Shown here: one piece after another, positions 25,531 through 33,372 of the stretch | How positions within the stretch are numbered: the first letter of the stretch is position 1 | Layout: each line of letters opens with the position of its first letter | Source: Planctomycetaceae bacterium | GTDB taxonomy: Bacteria; Planctomycetota; Planctomycetia; Planctomycetales; Planctomycetaceae | DNA length: 64,000 nucleotides | Reading direction: 5' to 3' | Assembly (NCBI GenBank): GCA_016795145.1 | Contig: JAEUII010000392.1 | Span: 1 to 64,000, forward strand | The notes under the pieces: model-generated | What the model saw: only the letters and a program-made list of their open reading frames with translations | Told to the model about the DNA's origin: nothing | Database searches by the model: none | Position numbers and translations under genes: made by a program

Positions 25531-26265
25531 ATGCTGTTCGGCGTCGTGTTCCCACAGCACTGGATGTATTCGGCGTTCATGCTGATGGCTCTGATTGCCT
25601 TTGTGCTGATTCGCCGCAGCGCGCTTGTGCGTCCTTCGGTCGATCGTCTTCGACATCCAAAGTCTCGATGGATCCCGATTGCAGCATTTGTCGGTGGAAT
25701 GTTTGGCGCGAAGCTTCCGTTCCTGTTGTTTCCCTCGGAGTTATCTTCGGCGCATAGTCCCGGGTGGTTGGCCGACGGGAAGACTGTCGTGACCGGAATC
25801 ATGGGAGCCTATGCCGCGGTCGAATTTCTGAAAGCCGTTGTTGGAATCAAAGAGCGAACGGGTGATTCCTTTGCGATCCCTCTGGCTGTCGCGATGAGCA
25901 TCGGACGACTGGGCTGTTTCTTTAACGGCTGCTGTGCCGGAAATGTCACGTCCGTCTTCTGGGCGATGGACTTCGGCGACCATCAGCTTCGGCATCCCAT
26001 TCAGCTCTACGAGAGCATGTTCCATTTGTTCATGGTCGTTGTGCTGTACATGAACCGCGACAATGCCAGACTTCGAAATCAGCAGCTGAAATTCTATCTG
26101 CTGTGCTACTGTCTGTTCCGCTTCCTGACCGAATTCATCCGCCCTGCCCCTCGCCTTTTCGGTGACCTGACGTTCTATCAGTACGCGGTGCTCGTCCTTG
26201 CCGCCGGTCTGTTGTTCCAGTGGAAGATTCACTCGAAGCCTGAGTCGTTTCAGAGCGAAGTGTAG
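25531..26265 (+). CDS. Lgt-like prolipoprotein diacylglyceryl transferase homologue
   Basis: A 244-residue protein with about seven transmembrane helices. The signature is GRLGCFFNGCCAGNVT followed by HPIQLYES and later FRFLTEFIRP, which matches the Lgt family layout (GRxGxFxNG, R-P-xQLYE, RFxxEFxR). Lgt moves diacylglycerol from phosphatidylglycerol to the cysteine of lipoproteins. The double Cys in place of the usual Glu-containing segment marks a divergent branch, so it may be a paralogue rather than the housekeeping enzyme. Its TAG stop is part of the IR1 repeat GTGTAGA that follows. It is last in the three-gene operon. Confidence 0.75.
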   Translation: MLFGVVFPQHWMYSAFMLMALIAFVLIRRSALVRPSVDRLRHPKSRWIPIAAFVGGMFGAKLPFLLFPSELSSAHSPGWLADGKTVVTGIMGAYAAVEFLKAVVGIKERTGDSFAIPLAVAMSIGRLGCFFNGCCAGNVTSVFWAMDFGDHQLRHPIQLYESMFHLFMVVVLYMNRDNARLRNQQLKFYLLCYCLFRFLTEFIRPAPRLFGDLTFYQYAVLVLAAGLLFQWKIHSKPESFQSEV

Positions 26266-26290
26266 AACGATTGTCCCCAATCGTTCCTGC
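26261..26290. repeat. IR1 half-copy supplying a stop codon
   Basis: GTGTAGAACGATTGTCCCCA, then ATCGT, forms a hairpin ACGATTG/CAATCGT, a stem variant that keeps pairing. The TAG at 26263-26265 ends the Lgt-like gene. Confidence 0.85.
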
Positions 26291-26333
26291 TTAGTTCTCT
26301 GCCTCACACCTCCCGATCACAACGCCCACCATC

Positions 26334-26400
26334 CTCCCCTCCCGTGATCGCAGCTCAACGGGAGGGGTCGAACGAGCGTCAGCAAGTTCGGGGGAGGGCG
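26334..26400. repeat. R8 repeat
   Basis: It holds GGTCGAACGAGCGTCAGCAA, then GTTCGGGGGAGGGCG, and CCTCCCCTCCCGT pairing with ACGGGAGGGG. Other copies are at 33292-33350 and 47564-47602. Confidence 0.8.
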
Positions 26401-26414
26401 CTCCTTTCGCGTTG

Positions 26415-27356
26415 TTAACCCTGCTCATTCGAAGACGGCTTCTTCCCGCCGCCCGTGAGCCGTGAAAACAGAGCCTTGATTCCCCGAGGTCGTTCCAGCT
26501 CTTCCAGTCGCGACTGGAACTGTGCGCACAGACCATGCAGCTGCGTAAGCTGACTGTCGGCACTGGTGCTTGTCTGCTGCAGCTGTTTACGAGTCTCCGT
26601 CAGTTCCTGCCGAGTCTGCTCCAGTTCCTGGTTCAGCTGCTGACGCGTTGTTTGCAGTGACGACTCAAACGTCCTACACGTCTGAGCATGCTGTTCCTGT
26701 TCATTTCGAAGGAGCGACTTCAGGTCAGACAGTTCGGCGTTGGCCGCCTGCAGTTTCTCGATCGCTTCAGCGAGCTGTCGTTCGAGTGATGCTTTCGCTT
26801 CATGCAGAATCTGAATCTCTGCCGACACCTTCTTGTAGCCATTGCGAGCCCGCACATTCAGTTCTTTGAGTTCGCGTGCGGTTGTCTCGGACGCTTCTTT
26901 TGATTCGCCGGCAACGCGGTTGACGACTTCCAGAACGGAATTGGCCTCTTCTGTGATTCTTGCGGCAAGCACCTGTGTTTGTTCGCTCGTACGATTTTCA
27001 ACGGAGCGAAGCTCATCATTTAGCTGGCGAGCTACCTGGTCGGTGATTCGCTGCGAGGTTTCTGTCGCCAGTTGTTCTACCGACTGATTCAATGCGGGCA
27101 TCGCACGCTCAACGGCTGTGTCGACCTGCTCCGCAGCATAGACGTGGATTGATGAACTGATTTCACCAACTCCGCCTCGCAGTGATCGGCGAACCAGTTC
27201 GGCCATCATCATTCCGATGGAAGTCGATGCATCACCGATCGCGGAATCCATACGTTCGACCAGCTGAGGAGTTTCCGTCAGGATCGAAGAAGACGTCTGT
27301 TCTGTGTGCTGAACAAGATCCATGGCGACCACTTTCATCGCAAGCAATTCGGCCAT
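26415..27356 (-). CDS. Coiled-coil protein of unknown function
   Basis: A 313-residue protein. Residues about 45-290 are dominated by helical coiled coil, with strong Glu/Gln/Leu heptads (for example AKASLERQLAEAIEKLQAAN and QELEQTRQELTETRKQLQQ). The first 90 residues include a GGVGEISSSIHVYAAEQV stretch; the last 30 are basic (IKALFSRLTGGGKKPSSNEQ). It has no signal peptide or membrane helix, so it is probably cytoplasmic, perhaps a scaffold. MCP-like or SMC-like tails can look similar, but no domain is recognised. The start ATG 27356 lacks a clear ribosome site. Confidence 0.68.
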   Translation of the reverse strand: MAELLAMKVVAMDLVQHTEQTSSSILTETPQLVERMDSAIGDASTSIGMMMAELVRRSLRGGVGEISSSIHVYAAEQVDTAVERAMPALNQSVEQLATETSQRITDQVARQLNDELRSVENRTSEQTQVLAARITEEANSVLEVVNRVAGESKEASETTARELKELNVRARNGYKKVSAEIQILHEAKASLERQLAEAIEKLQAANAELSDLKSLLRNEQEQHAQTCRTFESSLQTTRQQLNQELEQTRQELTETRKQLQQTSTSADSQLTQLHGLCAQFQSRLEELERPRGIKALFSRLTGGGKKPSSNEQG

Positions 27357-27540
27357 TCAATGAACAGCCGGAAATCGTGGAATTGTTTGCCGCCTGCAAA
27401 CGAAGTCCGTGCAGTCATCCCGTGCACAAAGAGACGGGAGGTTAGCATGTCGCTTGCGGAGTTTCCAGAAGGGGCCGTTTGCCGTTTGCAGTTGACCTCG
27501 ATGGGTGGTCAGCCGGTTTCGTCAACCTGAGTCAGCGACC

Positions 27541-28146
27541 TCAGTCCTTCGTCACTTCCACGATGGCTTCTTCGCTCAGGAGACACACGGCATCACTTTC
27601 GGTCACCGCGTCCATCGCATTCATATCGTGGTCGCCCAATGGGATGCCCCTCCATTCGATGGACGGGCGGTTCTCGTAGTAGAAGAGCACACGGTACTTC
27701 CCGGCTTCAAGCTGAGTCGGAAAATCGAGCCATGTTCCAAGTGATTGTGATTCCCCTGGTTTCAGAGTGAAGACCTGTTCGGCGGTGAGCGGTCCAATGT
27801 TTCCGCAACGCCCTGTTGGTCGCCTCACAGGTTTCTCCGGATGGGCTTCATGAGAATCCAGGGGCAGCACTGACCAACCGATGATGGGCGTTCTCCAGGC
27901 GCATTCACTTCCATCGCCTGGCATCACCAGGCTGACATTGGAATGACCGAGGTTCCTGATCGAGATTCTAATGTCTCCTGGAATCTCGTGTTGCTTCACC
28001 CGTGCTGGAAGTTCCACAACGAGTTCGCACTTTGGAGGATCGTGATTCACCGAGTCACTACAACCGCTGCACACGAGTGAAATCAGAACTGCGATACTTG
28101 TTGTGCGGAAAATTGCCAAGGCGACGGAAAGGATGGAGTGATTCAT
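27541..28146 (-). CDS. Hypothetical lipoprotein
   Basis: A 201-residue protein. The first 30 residues are a signal peptide with a likely lipobox, VLISLVCSGC, with Cys in an unusual place before Ser-Gly. The rest looks like a beta-sandwich of alternating strands (KCELVVELPARVKQHEIPGD, later AGKYRVLFYYENRPSIEW), a layout common in planctomycete exported proteins. No active-site motif is seen. It is transcribed in the same direction as the coiled-coil gene, with about 180 bp between them. Function unknown. Confidence 0.65.
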   Translation of the reverse strand: MNHSILSVALAIFRTTSIAVLISLVCSGCSDSVNHDPPKCELVVELPARVKQHEIPGDIRISIRNLGHSNVSLVMPGDGSECAWRTPIIGWSVLPLDSHEAHPEKPVRRPTGRCGNIGPLTAEQVFTLKPGESQSLGTWLDFPTQLEAGKYRVLFYYENRPSIEWRGIPLGDHDMNAMDAVTESDAVCLLSEEAIVEVTKD

Positions 28147-28344
28147 TGGGTGAGCCCTGCTGTTTGTTCAACTTGAACCTTCGGATCAGTTTCCCAGACG
28201 CAGGTTCCTCGACAATGATTCCTACAAAATCTGTGTCTCTGCTCAGAATCTGGAGATTCGGTGATCGTTCAAAGACTCAGCGTCAAAAGTGCTGCAGAAA
28301 CTCCGATTGTGAGTTCCCGTTTCGGCTGGAGAACCGGGACGGAC

Positions 28345-29766
28345 CTACCGTGGTGAATACGCATTGGTCGAAGGCTTCGGATCGATGATGGCATCAGCTT
28401 CCGGCAGCCCTGTCGCTCGACGATTCTCTGCGTCCCACAGGATGGTCTTCTGCATCCGCAGTGCCAGGACGCCCAGCATGCCGACTTCGGTGATGCGTGC
28501 ACCGATCTCAAATGGCGAATACGTCTTTGCATCGCCAGCACAGGCAAGCACCCATTCGAACATATGGGAGTTGTTGACTTTGCTCCAGCGAGGCCGTTCG
28601 CCTTTGGCCGCTTTGGCCGGATCCCACTTCAGAACTTCGGTGTCGATGCGAGGCTGAGTCTTTGGGATCCTGGCGATTTCCGGCTGATCCGCTCCACGGA
28701 ATTCCTTCGCGCCTTTAAGTCGCACGTTGCAGTCGGTGTTCCAGAGCCCGGCAGACAACGTTCCTTCGCTGCCAACGACCAGGCAACCTGTTGTGCCAAC
28801 GGGTCCCTGAGTCACTTCCATTGGAGGAAGATTCTGATCGCCCGAATAGAAGATCAGTTTCACCGGACCTCGCTTGCCCTTGGCAGCGAACTCGAACGTG
28901 ACCGTACAGCGCGTGGCGAAGGACTCGTGTCCCAGATCGTTCCCAGTGGCTTCAATGCGTGTCGGGGCATCCAGTTCCAACGCGCGGAAGGCCAGTTGAA
29001 AACCGTGGCAACAGAAGTCTGCCAGTGAGCCACCGCCAAAGTCATACCAGCCTCGCCACTTGCCAGGATGGTAGATGTCTTTGTTGTAAGGTCGATCAGG
29101 AGCCGTGCCGAGCCAGAAGTTCCAGTCGAGCCCTTCCGGAATGGGATCGCTCGTTGCGGGTCGATCAACACCGTTCGGCCAGCTGTGTGCCGGATGCCAC
29201 ACATGAACCTCGGTGATATTCCCGAGTAGTCCTGACTGAATCACTTCGAAGCTGCGTCGAAACCCTTCTGTGGAACAACCCTGATTTCCCGTCTGCGTTG
29301 CCAGCTTGGGATGACTGAGCGCCAGTTTCTCCAGCGTGCGGCATTCTGCGACGGAATGAGCAAGCGGCTTTTCGCAGTAGACATGTTTGCCAGCCTTCAA
29401 CGCGGCTTCGCAAATCGGCACATGCCAATGATCCGGAGTGGCAATGATAACTCCGTCGACGCCCGATTCTTTGTCGAGCAGTTCACGATAGTCACGATAT
29501 GTCTTCGCCTGCTTCAGCTCATTCACCTGCAGCACACTGTCGAGCTGTTGCTGGTCCACATCGCAAATCGCAACGACGGTCTGATCCAGTTTGTTGAGTT
29601 CCGGGATCAGGTAACCTCTCATCTGACCACCCATCCCGATGCACGCAAAGGTCAGCTTGTCATTCGGCGACTGGCCAGCGTTAAGTTCTTTCGGAAGGAT
29701 CATCGGCAGCCCAATTCCAGCAACGACAGACTGTGCGAACTTTCGGCGTGAAACAGAATGAGACAT
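28345..29766 (-). CDS. Tat-exported Gfo/Idh/MocA-family oxidoreductase
   Basis: A 473-residue NAD(P)-dependent dehydrogenase homologue. The Tat signal is at the N-terminus (VSRRKFAQSVVAGIGLPMIL). The Rossmann domain follows: LTFACIGMGGQMRGYL, VVAICDVD and GVIIATPDHWHVPI, then AGKHVYCEKPLAHS with the catalytic EKP lysine. The C-terminal GFO domain begins near GSLADFCCHGFQL. Members act on sugars or inositols; exported members of this kind are typical of planctomycetes and handle carbohydrates in the periplasm. The substrate is unknown. AAGG lies about 10 bp before the ATG. Confidence 0.93.
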   Translation of the reverse strand: MSHSVSRRKFAQSVVAGIGLPMILPKELNAGQSPNDKLTFACIGMGGQMRGYLIPELNKLDQTVVAICDVDQQQLDSVLQVNELKQAKTYRDYRELLDKESGVDGVIIATPDHWHVPICEAALKAGKHVYCEKPLAHSVAECRTLEKLALSHPKLATQTGNQGCSTEGFRRSFEVIQSGLLGNITEVHVWHPAHSWPNGVDRPATSDPIPEGLDWNFWLGTAPDRPYNKDIYHPGKWRGWYDFGGGSLADFCCHGFQLAFRALELDAPTRIEATGNDLGHESFATRCTVTFEFAAKGKRGPVKLIFYSGDQNLPPMEVTQGPVGTTGCLVVGSEGTLSAGLWNTDCNVRLKGAKEFRGADQPEIARIPKTQPRIDTEVLKWDPAKAAKGERPRWSKVNNSHMFEWVLACAGDAKTYSPFEIGARITEVGMLGVLALRMQKTILWDAENRRATGLPEADAIIDPKPSTNAYSPR

Positions 29767-29932
29767 CTCGTGGCCTTCGTGGAGAGGAGGGAAAATTCAG
29801 GGTGGGATTGCTGCTCAGGGTACTGTACGGCCCAGTGTGTTCCAAGGCCCTGGTCAATGTGCCTCGTGTCTCCGACGCGAGATCCCGCTACGGAGCGTCG
29901 GTCCACACGGGTGTCAGCCTGTCATGATTTCG

Positions 29933-29964
29933 TAACCGCAGATGAACGCAGATTAACGCAGATG
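29933..29964. repeat. R9 repeat
   Basis: ACCGCAGATGAACGCAGATT continues AACGCAGATGG, an imperfect tandem of CGCAGAT-AA. The same kind of sequence occurs inverted at 11861-11890 and, diverged, at 30534-30568. Confidence 0.75.
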
Positions 29965-30135
29965 GAAGATCCATCAGACAAAAGATGAGTAACAAGAAAC
30001 AAGGCGAGCGGGGCGACGTCAGTCCCCTGATTGCGATTTGCTGCTCTGGCAAAAAGATGTTGGACAAAAACATGGCGAGCGGTGCGGTGTCAGCCCACCG
30101 GTACCCCTGCCCGCCTGAGCATTGGCGTTGCACCC

Positions 30136-30315
30136 GGGTAGCACGTACGCAGTGCGTGTGCCGCAGGCGCCGGAAGCCGAAGTGCGAGTGTCGTAATGCC
30201 GGATGTGGGTCAACTGTGATTTGTTCGCTTTCCCTTTTGCTTCCGGCCGCTGCGCGTCACAGGCTTTGCCTGTGCTACCCAAGGGTAGGACGGCTGAGGG
30301 CAGCCATCCTACGCT
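30136..30315. repeat. IR2 (145 bp) plus IR1-like hairpin
   Basis: 30136-30280 has the GGGTAGCAC and GTGCTACCC ends and is exactly as long as the 1665 copy; the central 55 bp differ. A hairpin GTAGGACGGCTG-AGGG-CAGCCATCCTAC follows, an IR1 relative with changed but still pairing flanks. Confidence 0.87.
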
Positions 30316-30389
30316 TGTGTTTCCGTCGGTCTTGCACCGGCGGAAGCAGCAATTCGCAACGCGTTTTCTTTTTCCTTAAGAGTTCACCC

Positions 30390-30450
30390 GGCCGAAAAGA
30401 ACGAACAAAGCCAGCCTTCTTTTTGCCCCCTTTTTTCGTTTCTTTCGGCC
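30390..30450. other. Long imperfect stem-loop
   Basis: GGCCGAAAAGAACGAA (30390-30405) pairs with TTCGTTTCTTTCGGCC (30435-30450) with one or two mismatches. The loop carries T-rich and C-rich runs. It is about 290 bp before the metallophosphoesterase. Terminator, leader or repeat cannot be told apart. Confidence 0.5.
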
Positions 30451-30743
30451 AACTCCCTCGTTCCCCATCATCGCCCTTTGGTCCGCCATTCCCGCGCAGG
30501 TTGGAACCGCTGGAACCTGGCAACGTGATTTTGAAACCGCGAATGGACGCGAATTCACGCGAATCAGGCAAAGCAAATCGGGTCAACGAAGTTGTTCAGG
30601 CACTCGGTGTGAATGTCCGGCTTGAGTTCACCTATGCAAGCGACACTGAGTTGTAAAGTGGCTGCAGCGACTTGTATACGTCGGACATTCTGAGATGACT
30701 CAGCCGCTGCGTTACCAGAAGAGCTTTACTGTTGGAAGCATTC

Positions 30744-31832
30744 ATGAACAACCGGAAACCCACCCGTCGTCAGTTTCTTAAGGCAGCGACAGCAGGCTCA
30801 CTGGCGCTGGGATGGAATGGACTTGTCACAGGCGAGGCTCGTCGATCCCGTGGTCAGCCGATGGCGTCGTTTTTCGTTGCCGGCGATACGCACTTTCTGG
30901 CCGACAAGACCGCACCGGAAAACATGGATGCTCGGTCGGCGGAGATCTGTGGTCGGCTCGTGGATACGTTGAACCGTTTGCCAGGAAGTCTGATTCCGGA
31001 GGCTCTGGGAGGCGGAGTCGTTTCTGCGCCGGCGGCCCTGATTCACACGGGAGACATCATTGATACGGGCGATAAGACTGGAGCCGTTCAGGAGACAATG
31101 CAGAAGACCGAATGGAACGCGTTTGTGGCTGAGTATGGACTGAACGGTCAGGACGGACGATTGAAGTATCCGGTCTTCGAAGTGTTTGGGAACCATGATG
31201 CACCTCACGGCACCGGCCACGCTCTTGAGCAAATGAAGCTTCGAAATCAAAAGCGACCGATGGTGAAAGCCCTATCCGCGAACGGGCTTCACTATTCGTG
31301 GGACATCGGGGATGCTCACTTCATCAATCTGGGAATCGTCGTGGGTCATGAGAAGTCGGTGAACCGCAAACGACGGTATGCGGCGCTCGATAGTTACGAC
31401 TTCCTGGTCTCGGACCTGAAAGACAACGTTGGCACATCCGGCCGTCCCGTGGTGGTGACTCATCATGTCGACGTCAGCCGATACTCCACAGGCTGTGATC
31501 CCGCAGCCCCGGCGGACAGCAAAGAATGGGATCCATGTGATGTGCGAGCGTACTTCGACGCGCTGAAGGAATATCGAATTGCCGCCATCTTCTATGGGCA
31601 CACTCACGTTCGAAATGTCTTTCAGTGGGACTACGTGTCAAAGAATGCTACGACGGGCTACAACGTCTTCAACTCCGACAACAGCAGCCACTTCAGCGGC
31701 GATGCTCAGGCGTTCTTTTGTGTCGAGCTGTTTGAAGACGAAATCACTGTGCGAGAATACGCCACGAAAGACGGCTGGAAGACCGGCGAGTTTTCTCCGC
31801 AGGTGTGGAATCGGCCGCATGTGACGATGTGA
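30744..31832 (+). CDS. Tat-exported calcineurin-like metallophosphoesterase
   Basis: A 362-residue exported phosphoesterase. The Tat signal is TRRQFLKAATAGSLALGW. The two-metal centre is complete: FFVAGDTHF (D, H), LIHTGDIIDTG (D), VFEVFGNHDAP (N, H), VVVTHHVDV (H) and IFYGHTHV (H). It would cleave phosphomonoesters or diesters in the periplasm. An extra loop of about 30 residues after the first motif (PENMDARSAEI...) may shape the substrate site. ATG 30744 was chosen; TTG 30732 is in frame but less likely. No operon partner; an IR3 repeat follows 30 bp after the stop. Confidence 0.92.
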   Translation: MNNRKPTRRQFLKAATAGSLALGWNGLVTGEARRSRGQPMASFFVAGDTHFLADKTAPENMDARSAEICGRLVDTLNRLPGSLIPEALGGGVVSAPAALIHTGDIIDTGDKTGAVQETMQKTEWNAFVAEYGLNGQDGRLKYPVFEVFGNHDAPHGTGHALEQMKLRNQKRPMVKALSANGLHYSWDIGDAHFINLGIVVGHEKSVNRKRRYAALDSYDFLVSDLKDNVGTSGRPVVVTHHVDVSRYSTGCDPAAPADSKEWDPCDVRAYFDALKEYRIAAIFYGHTHVRNVFQWDYVSKNATTGYNVFNSDNSSHFSGDAQAFFCVELFEDEITVREYATKDGWKTGEFSPQVWNRPHVTM

Positions 31833-31862
31833 TCATGGAACGTCGTCGCGGATGGTTTTGAG

Positions 31863-32057
31863 GTAGGTCCTTTCTGCCGGAAAGGACTTTCGCCGCCCGG
31901 CGAACCTTGTTCTGGCCTTTTCACCATTCAATCGCTCTCGCCATGAAGCGATCTCATAGCGATGTTGTTCCCACGTTGTGCATTGGAGAACGTGGCGCCT
32001 GACGGGGTCGCTGGTCGCGGCGGGGCCGCGAAGTCCTGCCCGGCAGGCAGGACCTAC
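31863..32057. repeat. IR3 inverted-end repeat, long form
   Basis: It starts GTAGGTCCTTTCTGCCGG and ends with the mirror of it at 32057. The interior shares CCACGTT...AACGTGG and CGCTGGTCGCGG with the 40415 copy, so about 195 bp appear related between the two. Confidence 0.82.
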
Positions 32058-32203
32058 CGAATCTGCAACTGTACCTGACGACATCGCACTGGGTATGAGT
32101 TCGACGACAAACTTCGATGGGTTCGTTACGCTGCTGTGGCGTTCGCCTGCCTCCTGCGATTGATTCCTGCCCGCTGATTCTTCCAACACGGAGTTGTTTT
32201 ACG

Positions 32204-33220
32204 ATGTTCCCACGACCGACGATCAGGCTGCGTTCCTTCATTGTTGCCTTTGCTGTTCTGGCATCAATGTGTAGCTCTGTGATGTTCTGCGAGCCGTGTG
32301 CTGCCGACGAGAAGAAGGCCAATCTTCCGCCGGGTGTGAAGATGGAGCTGAATGTGCCGTACGTCGAGAACGGCGATGACGCGCAGAAGCTGGATGTCTA
32401 CTTCCCGGAGAAACCGGGCGACAAGCCGCTGCCTCTGATTGTTCATATTCATGGTGGCGGCTGGATTGGTGGCAGCAAGTTTCCGTGCCCTGTCGTCAGC
32501 ATGGTGCGCAGGGGTTATGTTGTGGCGAGCATTGAGTATCGGTTTAGCCAGAAGGCAAAGTTCCCTGCTCAGATTCAGGACTGCCAGGCGGCCATTCGAT
32601 GGCTCCGAGGTAACGCAGCGAAGTACAACATTGATGTGGATCATGTCGGAGCAGTCGGTGGATCTGCGGGCGGTCACCTGTCCGCTCTTGTCGGAACAGC
32701 TGGTGGCAAGAAGGCGTTTCCGGTCATTGGGCAGTTTGCTGATCAGTCGGACCGAGTTCAGTGCGTGTGTGACATTTATGGCCCAGCAAACTTCACCTCT
32801 GTGATGAAGCAGGCTGAGGAAGACAAGAATGTTCGCAACATATTCAAGTTCAATACTCCGAGCGATCCGTACTCAAGCCTAATTGGAGCGGCGTTGGACC
32901 GCGACAAAGAGCGAACAGACGCCGTCAGTCCGATTCATTATGTCAGCGAAGACACTCCTCCGATGCTGATCCTGCACGGAACGCACGACACTCTCGTTCC
33001 GTATGCTCAGAGCGAAGAATTCACGGCTGCTTTGAAGGCGAAGAATGTGCCTGTCTGGTTTCAGACGCTGCCTGGGTCTGGCCATGGAGGACCTGCGTTT
33101 TCCAAACCCGGAATCATGACGCTGATGCAGAATTTCTTCGACCGGCATCTGCAGAGTAAAGACGTGGCGATTGAGCTTGTGCCGGAGGCTGATGTTGCGG
33201 TACCGCCGGCGGGGAAGTGA
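32204..33220 (+). CDS. Secreted alpha/beta-hydrolase (esterase)
   Basis: A 338-residue exported hydrolase. The signal peptide RLRSFIVAFAVLASMCSS leads to a cut near CAADEKK. The catalytic set is visible: oxyanion HIHGGGWIGG, nucleophile GAVGGSAGGHLSAL (Ser), acid LHGTHDTLVPYAQ (Asp) and GSGHGGP (His). The layout matches carboxylesterase/feruloyl-esterase-like proteins. It probably releases acyl groups from polysaccharides. ATG 32204 was chosen since it starts the signal peptide; the frame is open from 32117. It lies alone behind an IR3 repeat and ahead of an R8 repeat. Confidence 0.9.
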   Translation: MFPRPTIRLRSFIVAFAVLASMCSSVMFCEPCAADEKKANLPPGVKMELNVPYVENGDDAQKLDVYFPEKPGDKPLPLIVHIHGGGWIGGSKFPCPVVSMVRRGYVVASIEYRFSQKAKFPAQIQDCQAAIRWLRGNAAKYNIDVDHVGAVGGSAGGHLSALVGTAGGKKAFPVIGQFADQSDRVQCVCDIYGPANFTSVMKQAEEDKNVRNIFKFNTPSDPYSSLIGAALDRDKERTDAVSPIHYVSEDTPPMLILHGTHDTLVPYAQSEEFTAALKAKNVPVWFQTLPGSGHGGPAFSKPGIMTLMQNFFDRHLQSKDVAIELVPEADVAVPPAGK

Positions 33221-33291
33221 CGATTTGTTCCTGGTTCCTGGTTCTTTGTTCTTGGTTTGTGGGTGATGGTCATTGCAGGTGATGCTGAAAG

Positions 33292-33350
33292 GCCCTCCCC
33301 CGAACTTGCTGGCGCTCGTTCGACCCCTCCCAAACGGGGTTTGGGAGGGG
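33292..33350. repeat. R8 repeat
   Basis: CCTCCCCCGAACTTGCTGGC continues GCTCGTTCGACCCCTCCC, followed by a CCCAAAC/GTTTGGG hairpin. It lies between the convergent esterase and Leu-repeat genes. Confidence 0.8.
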
Positions 33351-33372
33351 AGGCTTTGGTGATCGACATTGA

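Larger units (their letters stand above)
29767..30743. other. 977-bp intergenic region rich in repeats
   Basis: It holds an R9 copy (29933-29964), a complete IR2 (30136-30280), an IR1-like hairpin (30285-30315), a long stem-loop (30390-30450) and an R9-like copy (30534-30568). Open frames across it are made of repeat sequence and are not counted as genes. Confidence 0.75.

Noticed and set aside
29985-30656. Open frame of 223 codons in an intergenic gap
   Set aside because: It reads through IR2, IR1-like and stem-loop repeats; composition is that of repeats.
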